Below, piece after piece: positions 1 to 7,920 of a stretch of DNA of 43,616 nucleotides. The position numbers and the translations under genes are program-made. Within the stretch, counting starts at the first letter, position 1. The number at the start of each line of letters is the position of its first letter. Under the pieces are notes generated by a model, which ran no database searches, was not told the DNA's origin, and was given only the letters and a program-made list of their open reading frames with translations. Source of the DNA: Flavobacterium sp. (lineage in GTDB: Bacteria > Bacteroidota > Bacteroidia > Flavobacteriales > Flavobacteriaceae); contig NZ_JAIXWA010000013.1 of the NCBI RefSeq assembly GCF_027482425.1, positions 1 through 43,616 of the forward strand. Direction: 5' to 3'.

Positions 1-137
1 ATGGACCGGATTGTATAGTTCAAAATTATGCATCATTCAAAAAATTATGAGTCCAAAGGTAATTCATTCCCCCAACAACAGGTGGTAAGGGAATGTTAAG
101 GTTCAAACCATTCTTGTGAAATTATTTTTCCTTTTAA

Positions 138-165
138 AACCAATTTACGTAAAGAAAATTTGGTT
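138..165 (-). terminator. weak candidate terminator after the yicC-gmk-nadD operon
   Basis: A six-base inverted repeat (138-143 with 160-165, extendable by a few A/T pairs) is followed on the minus strand by only four T residues. It sits just past the last gene of the minus-strand operon, where a terminator is expected, but the U tract is poor. Positions 1-137 show no gene or structure that I can support. Confidence 0.3.
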
Positions 166-170
166 GACTG

Positions 171-395
171 TTATTTTTTTTCAACCCATCGATGGAGTAA
201 AAATAAACCCAATCCAACGACATAAAATAGAGTAACATATTCAGGGGTGTTTTTTTCCATAAATTTGGCCCCCAATTGAATTAAGGCCCCCACAAAAAGG
301 ATAATTAAACCCACAAAGCGTAATTGAAAGCGAAGAAAGGTAAAGAGGGATTTCATTTCAGGATTTACGTTGGGATTGTCATGAGATGATTTCAT
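171..395 (-). CDS. small two-helix membrane protein of unknown function
   Basis: This 74-residue protein is not one I recognise. The N-terminal 20 residues are polar, then two hydrophobic stretches (about residues 27-45 and 53-68) are joined by a short charged loop, which fits a small inner-membrane protein with two helices. It begins 8 bases after the nadD stop, so it is very probably the last gene of the yicC-gmk-nadD operon. Nothing in the sequence points to a function, and cotranscription with NAD synthesis may be incidental. I trust it as a real gene because of the operon spacing and the coherent hydrophobic pattern. Confidence 0.7.
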   Translation of the reverse strand: MKSSHDNPNVNPEMKSLFTFLRFQLRFVGLIILFVGALIQLGAKFMEKNTPEYVTLFYVVGLGLFLLHRWVEKK

Positions 396-403
396 GTCTA
401 ACG

Positions 404-991
404 CTATTTTTTTTCACGATACAACAAATTCGCATCCACATACGCCCATACCGCTTCGGGAAGCAACGGCCGAACATTCTTCTGTTGGGCAATGCCCTCG
501 CGTATCGCAGTCGAGGAAATTTCGACTACGGGTGCGTTAATTTTATGCACGTTTGGATGCTGTAGCAATTCAGGTAAGGCTTCCCCTGCGGCTATGCGGG
601 GATAGACATAAATCGCATGGTGCGCCAACATGTATTCGTAGTTTTTCCATTTGTGCAACGAATTCAGATTGTCTTCGCCCATAATCAGTGCAAATTCATG
701 CTGGGGAAATTTCTCCTGCAAATGCACCAAGGTAGTCACGGTGTAGTTGGGTTGCGGCAACTTAAATTCAATGTCCGAGGGTTTGATTTTCGGATAGGCT
801 TCTGTGGCCAAATGCACCAAATGCAAGCGTTGGTAATCGTCGAGCAAGGTGCGCTTCTCCTTATGCGGATTATGCGGCGTCACCACCATCCAAATTTGAT
901 CCAAATCGGCATACTCCGCCAAATGATTCGCAATAATCAAATGCCCCACATGAATGGGGTTGAAGGTGCCGAAGTAAAGACCGATTTTCAT
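404..991 (-). CDS. nadD: nicotinate-nucleotide adenylyltransferase
   Basis: NadD transfers AMP from ATP to nicotinate mononucleotide, giving deamido-NAD in cytoplasmic NAD synthesis. The 195-residue protein has the nucleotidyltransferase start GTFNPIHVGH with the HxGH signature at residues 14-17, and the family's C-terminal ISSTAIR motif near residues 158-164. The length is normal. It lies downstream of gmk with a 77-base AT-rich spacer containing short direct repeats (about 1001-1060) and upstream of a small membrane protein gene, so it is probably in the same minus-strand transcription unit as yicC and gmk. Confidence 0.95.
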   Translation of the reverse strand: MKIGLYFGTFNPIHVGHLIIANHLAEYADLDQIWMVVTPHNPHKEKRTLLDDYQRLHLVHLATEAYPKIKPSDIEFKLPQPNYTVTTLVHLQEKFPQHEFALIMGEDNLNSLHKWKNYEYMLAHHAIYVYPRIAAGEALPELLQHPNVHKINAPVVEISSTAIREGIAQQKNVRPLLPEAVWAYVDANLLYREKK

Positions 992-1068
992 TTGTTTTGA
1001 ATTGTAAATTATAAATTATAAATGGTATTCGATTCATTCATAATTTATAATATAAAATTTAAAATAGC

Positions 1069-1647
1069 TTATAACTTTCCGTCAATAAAATCCCTTACCA
1101 ACTCCACCGCCTCCTGCTTCGCCGTATCCAAATCATAATTCTTGATGATCTTGTCAAACTGGGGAGCCGTTGCCAATTCGACGTGGGCTTTGGCAATGCG
1201 CATATTGATTTTTTCGTCGGTTTCGGTAGAGCGCTCTTTCAAGCGGCGTTTCAATTCGTCTACGCTAGGCGGTTTCACAAAGACGGCCAAGGTTTGCTCG
1301 GGAAATTTCTTTTTGATGCGCAACCCACCTGCCACGTCGATGTCAAAAATTACATTTTTACCCAAGGCCCAAATGCGTTCCACCTCACTTTTTAAGGTGC
1401 CATAAAAATTGTCGCGGTACACTTCTTCCCATTCTACAAAATCCTCCGCTTTGATGTGCTGTTTAAAATCGGCAATGCTCATATAGTAGTAGTCTTTGCT
1501 ATGGACTTCGGTGCCGCGCGGGGCACGGGTGGTGCAGGAGACCGAGAACTCCAAATTCAAGTCGGGAATACCCAGCAAGTGACGCACAATAGTAGTTTTC
1601 CCCGATCCCGAGGGCGCCGAAAAGACGATTAATTTTCCTGTTGCCAT
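1069..1647 (-). CDS. gmk: guanylate kinase
   Basis: Guanylate kinase phosphorylates GMP to GDP with ATP, an essential step in purine nucleotide supply. The 192-residue protein has the P-loop APSGSGKT at residues 11-18 and the GMP-binding segment with TTRAPRG followed by a tyrosine-rich stretch near residue 50, and the usual C-terminal helical end. The gene starts 24 bases after yicC ends, and the yicC-gmk order is widespread in bacteria. The start is clear because the beta strand and P-loop begin almost at once after the first Met. Confidence 0.96.
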   Translation of the reverse strand: MATGKLIVFSAPSGSGKTTIVRHLLGIPDLNLEFSVSCTTRAPRGTEVHSKDYYYMSIADFKQHIKAEDFVEWEEVYRDNFYGTLKSEVERIWALGKNVIFDIDVAGGLRIKKKFPEQTLAVFVKPPSVDELKRRLKERSTETDEKINMRIAKAHVELATAPQFDKIIKNYDLDTAKQEAVELVRDFIDGKL

Positions 1648-1671
1648 GGGTGTTGTATAGCGTGCAAATAG

Positions 1672-2532
1672 TTATAAAACATTTAGCACCTGTTCCTTAA
1701 TTTTTTCCAATTCATCCTTCATCAAAACCACGCATTTTTGCATTTCCGCATGATTCGATTTTGACCCCATCGTATTGATTTCACGGCCCATTTCTTGGGT
1801 GATAAAGCCCAATTTACGTCCGTTGGCTTCCTTCCCGGCAAGGGTTTCCAGAAAATAGTTGAGGTGATTATCGAGGCGCACGCGTTCTTCCGTAATGTCG
1901 TATTTCTCGAGGTAGTAAATAAGTTCCTGCTCAAAGCGGTTTTCATCGACATTGGCTTCCAGTTCTTCCAAAGCGGTACGCAAACGCGTTTTCACCGTTT
2001 CGATACGTTCCGCGTCATAACTGACAGCCTCTTGCATTAGCGCGCGAATGTTGGCAATGCGTTGCGTAAATTCTTTTTCCAGCGCCAATCCCTCATCACA
2101 GCGAAAGTGAATCATCGCACTCAGGGCCTCGTCAATCACCGTTTGAATCTGGGCCCATTCGGACGCGTCAATATCGTCGCGTTCAGTTTTTAAGGCATCG
2201 GGCATGCGCACGGCCATTTTCATGAGTTCGGTGGCATCAGCTTCGGGCAGAATTTCCCGCATTTGTGCGATATAGCCCTTTACTATGGGAGCATTGATCT
2301 TAGAAGCCGTTTCCTCGCCCGTAATTTCAATAAACAGCGAAAAATCAACCTTCCCGCGCTCCAGGCGTTGCGAAAGTAAGTTCCGCACTCCCAATTCCAT
2401 CTCCCGATACAACGAAGGCATCCGCGTATTGACATCCAGCCCCTTACTGTTCAACGATTTGATTTCAACGGTTATTTTCTTGGTGGGCAGTTGCAACGAA
2501 GCCTTCCCAAAACCAGTCATGGATTGTATCAT
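1672..2532 (-). CDS. yicC: YicC-family endoribonuclease
   Basis: The 286-residue protein opens with MIQSMTGFG and ends in a helical tail (DELEKIKEQVLNVL), both hallmarks of the YicC family, whose E. coli member is about the same length. Family members are reported to be endoribonucleases involved in RNA turnover. The N-terminal domain is followed by a long, charged alpha-helical region. It is the first gene of a minus-strand operon with gmk and nadD, and a -7 box at 2549-2556 lies about 17 bases before the ATG, predicting a very short leader. Confidence 0.93.
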   Translation of the reverse strand: MIQSMTGFGKASLQLPTKKITVEIKSLNSKGLDVNTRMPSLYREMELGVRNLLSQRLERGKVDFSLFIEITGEETASKINAPIVKGYIAQMREILPEADATELMKMAVRMPDALKTERDDIDASEWAQIQTVIDEALSAMIHFRCDEGLALEKEFTQRIANIRALMQEAVSYDAERIETVKTRLRTALEELEANVDENRFEQELIYYLEKYDITEERVRLDNHLNYFLETLAGKEANGRKLGFITQEMGREINTMGSKSNHAEMQKCVVLMKDELEKIKEQVLNVL

Positions 2533-2548
2533 AGGTAAAGTAAAGGGG

Positions 2549-2556
2549 CAAAGATA
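2549..2556 (-). promoter_or_regulatory. -7 promoter box (TATCTTTG) for yicC-gmk-nadD
   Basis: Read on the minus strand the octamer matches the Bacteroidetes consensus TAnnTTTG exactly and lies just before yicC. A start of transcription about 7 bases further on would leave a leader of roughly 10 bases. I see no convincing -33 element. Confidence 0.7.
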
Positions 2557-2587
2557 GTTTTTTTAGGGGGAATGTGGTAATGGGGTA

Positions 2588-2632
2588 ATGAGACAATGTG
2601 CCGATGAGACAATGTGCCGATGTGGCAATGAG
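2588..2632. repeat. 16-bp tandem repeat, two units plus a degenerate third
   Basis: The unit ATGAGACAATGTGCCG occurs twice back to back (2588-2603 and 2604-2619), followed by a degenerate unit to about 2632 and preceded by related ATGNGGTAATG words. It lies in the 193-base spacer between yicC and the DMT gene. The next 80 bases hold further low-complexity text (GCCTGCCTGCCTGCAGG at about 2643 and repeated CTAACGTC words at 2698-2724). Confidence 0.8.
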
Positions 2633-2724
2633 TCAATTTGAGTGCCTGCCTGCCTGCAGGTTTGAAAATTCACGTCCAAACCCGACTTACGACTTTTCTA
2701 ACGTCTAACGTCCAACGTCTAACG

Positions 2725-2760
2725 ACTAATCACCATTCCCCCTTTGGGGGCTAGGCGGCT
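2725..2760. repeat. dispersed C5TTTG5-type repeat, copy 1
   Basis: A 36-base segment centred on CCCCCTTTGGGGGCTAGG matches 4115-4150 at 32 of 36 positions in the same orientation. Its core is a C5/G5 inverted repeat. It overlaps the 3' end of the DMT transporter gene and encodes that protein's last ten residues and stop codon. Confidence 0.8.
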
Positions 2761-3643
2761 CACTAGTTACTTTCTTCGTCACCAAATACACGCCCGCAAA
2801 AATCAATCCCGCCGAGAGGAGCTTAATCAGATTTACGTCGTCTTTGCCCAAACTCACCGCAAAAATCGTGGCAAACAAGGGTTGTAAGTAGATAAATACC
2901 GCTACTGTGGTGGGTTTTAACTCCCGCATCGACACCAAGTTCAATAAATAGGTCAGAAACGTTGAAAACACGACCACAAAGCCAATTTTCCAAAGAATGT
3001 CAACACCCAGCGTTGGCCAGGCAATGGCTTGAAATTCACTCCACCCAAAGGGCAACACCATAAGGAACCCAAAGGTGTAAATCCATTTCACAAACGTAAA
3101 AGCATTGTATTTGTCCATGAGTTTTTTGACGATGATCAGGTAAAACCCATACGATACCGCATTTACAAACACGAGCAGGTTTCCCAACGTTGCATTGGAA
3201 GCATTCACTACCGATTTTCCATACAAAATCAAGGTAACTGTTCCGATCAGTCCCAACACGATTCCCAAAATCTTTGAGGTTTTCATGCGCTCTTTCATCA
3301 AAAGGGCCGAGAGCACCAGCACAATCATCGGCGTAGTGACCATCAATACAGCACCCATAATTGGCGAGGTATAACTCAATCCTTTGAAAAACGTAAGCAT
3401 ATTGAACGCCACGCCAAACAAGGCTGCGGCGGCAATTCGGGGAAAATCAGTGCGGGCAATTTTTTCTTTGGGTCCAAAAAACGATAACAGCCAAAACAGG
3501 ATGACCGAACCCCCAACGCGCAACACGATAAACCCAAACGGTTCAACGTATCGCGGCATGACGTCTTTGGCAATCGTAAACGTGACCCCGTAAATGACCG
3601 AAACTAAGGTGGCAGCGACTAGCGCCCAGGCACGTTTACTCAT
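2726..3643 (-). CDS. DMT-superfamily (EamA) transporter
   Basis: This 305-residue protein has about ten hydrophobic segments arranged as two EamA halves, typical of inner-membrane drug/metabolite exporters. The substrate cannot be read from sequence. The last ten residues (PPSPQRGNGD) are encoded by a dispersed intergenic repeat (2725-2760) rather than by transporter sequence, so the original C-terminus was probably replaced when the repeat arrived. The start overlaps the stop of the upstream ArsC-like gene by four bases (ATGA type), which makes translational coupling likely. Confidence 0.88.
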   Translation of the reverse strand: MSKRAWALVAATLVSVIYGVTFTIAKDVMPRYVEPFGFIVLRVGGSVILFWLLSFFGPKEKIARTDFPRIAAAALFGVAFNMLTFFKGLSYTSPIMGAVLMVTTPMIVLVLSALLMKERMKTSKILGIVLGLIGTVTLILYGKSVVNASNATLGNLLVFVNAVSYGFYLIIVKKLMDKYNAFTFVKWIYTFGFLMVLPFGWSEFQAIAWPTLGVDILWKIGFVVVFSTFLTYLLNLVSMRELKPTTVAVFIYLQPLFATIFAVSLGKDDVNLIKLLSAGLIFAGVYLVTKKVTSEPPSPQRGNGD

Positions 3644-3990
3644 GATAAAGCGGCTTGGGCTTGTGCAACAACTTTCGGACTGTTCCCCACAAATACTTGG
3701 TCGTCCACCATAATCACCGGACGGTTCAAAAAGGTATAATGCTCAAGGATATAGCGTTTAAAGTCGGTTTCCCCTAAGGTCTCGTCTTTTAATCCCATCT
3801 CCTTGTACAGTTTCGCACGCTTGCTAAACAAGACCTCATACGATCCTGTCAGCGCATGAATTTCTTCGAGCTGCGCCACGGTTAATGGTGCTTCTTTGAG
3901 GTCCTGAAATACAAATCCTTCCGTGTTGGGGAGCGATTTCAATATCCGTTTGCAGGTATCACACGTTTTGAGGTAGTATATTTTTCGCAT
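3640..3990 (-). CDS. ArsC/Spx-family thioredoxin-fold reductase-like protein
   Basis: The 116-residue protein has the ArsC-family CxxC pair (C10, C13 in KTCDTCKR) on a thioredoxin-like fold and later the family segment around NRPVIMVDD. Members include glutaredoxin-linked arsenate reductases and Spx-type regulators; flavobacterial versions are mostly uncharacterised, so arsenate reduction is only a family-level guess. It is the first gene of a two-gene operon with the overlapping DMT transporter. A -7 box at 4005-4012 lies 15 bases upstream of the ATG. Confidence 0.85.
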   Translation of the reverse strand: MRKIYYLKTCDTCKRILKSLPNTEGFVFQDLKEAPLTVAQLEEIHALTGSYEVLFSKRAKLYKEMGLKDETLGETDFKRYILEHYTFLNRPVIMVDDQVFVGNSPKVVAQAQAALS

Positions 3991-4004
3991 GAGAAATTTT
4001 TTTG

Positions 4005-4012
4005 CAAAAGTA
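4005..4012 (-). promoter_or_regulatory. -7 promoter box (TACTTTTG) for the ArsC-like/DMT operon
   Basis: The minus-strand octamer fits TAnnTTTG exactly and is correctly placed before the ATG at 3990, predicting a leader of about 8 bases. Confidence 0.7.
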
Positions 4013-4048
4013 GCGATTCTAGTGTAGTTATCAGTATACAGTGTACAG

Positions 4049-4064
4049 TCCCGAAGGGTCGGGA
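4049..4064. repeat. short perfect hairpin TCCCGA-AGGG-TCGGGA
   Basis: A six-base perfect stem with a four-base loop lies in the spacer between the ArsC-like gene and the PLP enzyme, flanked by near-repeats (CAGTATACAGTGTACAG before it; CTAATAACTAATAACTATTCACTATTCAC after it, 4087-4114). It has no T tract, so it is a spacer repeat rather than a terminator. Confidence 0.5.
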
Positions 4065-4114
4065 GCAGTTTTCAGAAATTAACGAATCTAATAACTAATA
4101 ACTATTCACTATTC

Positions 4115-4150
4115 ACTAATCACTATTCCCCCTTTGGAGGCTAGGGGGCC
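4115..4150. repeat. dispersed C5TTTG5-type repeat, copy 2
   Basis: The segment matches 2725-2760 at 32 of 36 positions in the same orientation, and like that copy it is preceded by short tandem words ending in ACTAATCAC. The two copies bracket the DMT/ArsC-like operon about 1.4 kb apart. Confidence 0.8.
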
Positions 4151-4162
4151 AACCAAATTCCC

Positions 4163-4170
4163 TACCTTTG
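4163..4170 (+). promoter_or_regulatory. -7 promoter box (TACCTTTG) for the PLP enzyme gene
   Basis: The octamer fits TAnnTTTG exactly and lies 24 bases before the ATG at 4195. An in-frame TTG at 4168 falls inside this box, so it cannot be a translated start if this is the promoter. Confidence 0.75.
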
Positions 4171-4194
4171 CCCACACATTTAGATTTTTACCCT

Positions 4195-5337
4195 ATGAAA
4201 TTTAATACTAAAGTAATTCACGGTGGTCAACACCACGAACCTGTTACGGGAGCCGTAATGCCTCCTGTGTTTCAAACGTCAACATATGCGCAAGCGAGTC
4301 CCGGAAAACCTGTAGGCGACTACGAATATAGCCGTGCGGCCAATCCTACGCGTCAAGCCCTAGAAGATGCCTTGGCTTCGATTGAAAACGGGGCACGAGG
4401 GTTAGCCTTTGCTTCCGGTTTGGCAGCAACCGATTGCTTGTTGCGATTGTTTAAAGCGGGAGATGAAATCATCGCCATGGACGATTTGTATGGCGGTACA
4501 TACCGTTTGTTTACCCGTTTGTATAAAGACAGCGGCCTCAAGTTTCATTTTGTCGACATGAACGATTTGGAGGCTTTTCAGGCATTGATCAATGAAAACA
4601 CCAAATTGGTTTGGGTAGAAACCCCTACCAATCCCTTGATGAAATTGGCCGACATTGCTGCTATTGCCGAAATCACCAAGAAACACAACATCTTATTTGC
4701 GGTCGACAATACGTTTGCCACCCCGTATTTACAAAAACCGTTAGACCTAGGAGCGGATATCGTGATGCACTCGGCGACCAAATACTTAGGAGGTCATAGC
4801 GACGTTATTGCGGGAGCTTTAGTCATCAAAGACAAAGCGCTCGGGGATGAATTACACTTTAAACAATTTGCTACCGGGGGAACCCTCGGCCCTATGGATA
4901 GTTATCTCGTATTACGCGGTATCAAAACCTTGCATTTACGTGTACAACGTCATTGCGAAAACGGCCACAAAGTAGCCGAGTTCTTAAGCAGCCATCCAGC
5001 CGTTGATAAAGTATTTTACCCAGGCTTACCCGATCATCCTTTTCATACGATTGCCAAAAAACAAATGCGCGATTTCGGAGGAATGGTATCCTTTACGTTT
5101 AAATCTGGAAAAGGAGAAGATGCTATTGCCTTCTTAGAGAAAGTAAAAGTGTTTACGTTGGCAGAATCATTAGGCGGTGTAGAATCGTTGGCCAATCACC
5201 CGGCGTTGATGACCCATGCCTCGATTCCTGAAGATGTGCGAAAAGCGGGAGGCATCTCTGACGACTTAGTTCGTTTAAGCGTGGGCGTCGAAGATATTGA
5301 CGATTTGCTTGCCGATTTGGAACAAGCGTTTCGATAG
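4195..5337 (+). CDS. cystathionine gamma-synthase-family PLP enzyme
   Basis: The 380-residue protein belongs to the Cys/Met-metabolism PLP family (fold type I). The PLP lysine is K196 in HSATKYLGGHSD, with the YSRxxNPTR motif near residue 45, the FASGLAA segment near 72, and VDNTFATPY near 170. Such enzymes make or cleave cystathionine, and the sequence alone does not separate gamma-synthase from gamma-lyase. ATG 4195 is preferred over an in-frame TTG at 4168 because the latter lies inside the -7 promoter box and because the family begins close to MKFNTKVIHGG. It is a single-gene unit ending at a strong terminator (5361-5398). Confidence 0.92.
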   Translation: MKFNTKVIHGGQHHEPVTGAVMPPVFQTSTYAQASPGKPVGDYEYSRAANPTRQALEDALASIENGARGLAFASGLAATDCLLRLFKAGDEIIAMDDLYGGTYRLFTRLYKDSGLKFHFVDMNDLEAFQALINENTKLVWVETPTNPLMKLADIAAIAEITKKHNILFAVDNTFATPYLQKPLDLGADIVMHSATKYLGGHSDVIAGALVIKDKALGDELHFKQFATGGTLGPMDSYLVLRGIKTLHLRVQRHCENGHKVAEFLSSHPAVDKVFYPGLPDHPFHTIAKKQMRDFGGMVSFTFKSGKGEDAIAFLEKVKVFTLAESLGGVESLANHPALMTHASIPEDVRKAGGISDDLVRLSVGVEDIDDLLADLEQAFR

Positions 5338-5360
5338 ACTGTTTTTAATAAAAGGTATAT

Positions 5361-5398
5361 AAAAATAAAGCTCCAAATGTACTTGGAGCTTTATTTTT
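5361..5398. terminator. bidirectional intrinsic terminator
   Basis: A perfect 13-base stem (5364-5376 with 5383-5395) has a six-base loop and A/T tracts on both sides. It serves the PLP enzyme gene on the plus strand and the outer-membrane protein gene on the minus strand, which converge here. Confidence 0.9.
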
Positions 5399-5413
5399 TG
5401 GAATTAATAAATC

Positions 5414-6208
5414 CTATTGTAAGTAATAAATATAACCGAAGTTTAATATAAGGTTCCAGTCGTTCGCACGGTTTTCTGTGAAAACGCGCGGATCTGGACT
5501 TAAACCATCTACCCAGTTGGAGAAGTAATATTGCCAACGTAATTCTAGCATTAAATCGGATAGTTCCGTTAACTTATATCGGGTTCCGATACTGGATACC
5601 AAAGACCATGTTGTACCTCCACGGGTGTCAAACGCTTCCAAATACTTGATAGGCGTTACGGTTGGTAATTCTCCAAGACCAGGTCCCAATTCAGAATAGG
5701 CGGTGGGTTTGAAAAACGAGAATTGCGCTCCAAATCCTAAGAACGGAGCCCAAGCTCCAGTTGTCGCTGTAAAATCACGAATACTAAACGGATAAAATTC
5801 CAACTGCATTCCAATGTTGGTGACCGCAGTGCTTCCTCGCATGGCGCGTAATTGTTGTGCAATTAACGAGTTTTTCTTAGCGTCTACCCATTGGCCAAAA
5901 TGCTGTAAGTTGGTTTTATTATAGGAAAGTTCCGTACGTAATTTGAAGTGGTCATTGAAATACGTCTCAGGGGTGTAACAGTTACACTCCGCACGATACG
6001 AAAAGTTAAGGTAATGAATCAATCCTATTCCAAATCCTGTATTTCCAGCATTGGTTGAAAAGTCATTACGCTCCCCATAATCGGATTGAAAGGCCACCGG
6101 ACCAAAAATACCCCCGATTTCGTGGGAAAACCCAAATTGCGCTGCCGTACGGTGGGTTAAACCCAGCAAAAGCAATAAGGTCAAAATAAAATACTTAGAC
6201 GTCCGCAT
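5414..6208 (-). CDS. predicted outer-membrane beta-barrel protein next to gdhA
   Basis: This 264-residue protein has an N-terminal signal peptide (about residues 1-24, ending near TAAQ), then alternating amphipathic strands with aromatic ends and a C-terminus finishing in NFGYIYYLQ, all typical of a Bacteroidetes outer-membrane barrel. Two cysteines sit in RAECNCYTP. I take the start at 6208 because a -7 box lies at 6230-6237; an in-frame Met at 6253 lies upstream of that box. It is transcribed divergently from gdhA. I believe flavobacteria keep a conserved protein of this type beside gdhA, but its function is not known to me. Confidence 0.8.
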   Translation of the reverse strand: MRTSKYFILTLLLLLGLTHRTAAQFGFSHEIGGIFGPVAFQSDYGERNDFSTNAGNTGFGIGLIHYLNFSYRAECNCYTPETYFNDHFKLRTELSYNKTNLQHFGQWVDAKKNSLIAQQLRAMRGSTAVTNIGMQLEFYPFSIRDFTATTGAWAPFLGFGAQFSFFKPTAYSELGPGLGELPTVTPIKYLEAFDTRGGTTWSLVSSIGTRYKLTELSDLMLELRWQYYFSNWVDGLSPDPRVFTENRANDWNLILNFGYIYYLQ

Positions 6209-6229
6209 ACGAGTTTTTTCAATTCCCGA

Positions 6230-6237
6230 CAAATATA
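6230..6237 (-). promoter_or_regulatory. -7 promoter box (TATATTTG) for the outer-membrane protein gene
   Basis: The minus-strand octamer is an exact TAnnTTTG match 22 bases before the chosen ATG at 6208, and it excludes the longer start at 6253. The shared divergent region 6254-6463 also holds the gdhA promoter and is very AT-rich. Confidence 0.75.
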
Positions 6238-6406
6238 TAAAAACATCATTCACTTGGAAAACAAATTAAAAAAATACTTCTTTATATACGAAAAAAAGCA
6301 TAAAATGTTTTAAAATGGCTTCAAAACCACAATCTTCTTCAAGATATCTTAACGTTTAAATAAAAATTATGAGGATTTAAAAAAAATGAACCCCATATTT
6401 TTATAA

Positions 6407-7807
<1,401 letters not shown>

Positions 7808-7831
7808 TCTTTGAAAACAACACCTTATATC

Positions 7832-7864
7832 AAACCTTCTCTCGTTTTGAGAGGAGGTTTTTTT
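7832..7864 (+). terminator. intrinsic terminator after gdhA
   Basis: A 12-pair stem (7832-7843 with 7849-7860, one G-T pair) with a five-base loop leads into a run of seven T residues. Confidence 0.92.
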
Positions 7865-7920
7865 ATGGTTTCGATATGATTTTACGTAATATTGCGTTAC
7901 GATACTACGACCCTTTCGCT

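Noticed and set aside
1..170. Partial gene at the left edge
   Set aside because: Frames on both strands are short and broken by stops; no signature is present.
1001..1065. Small gene or terminator between nadD and gmk
   Set aside because: The segment is AAATTATAAATTATAAAT-type low complexity without a frame or GC-containing stem.
4402..4781. Antisense frames inside the PLP enzyme gene
   Set aside because: They are overlapping shadows of a strongly conserved coding region.
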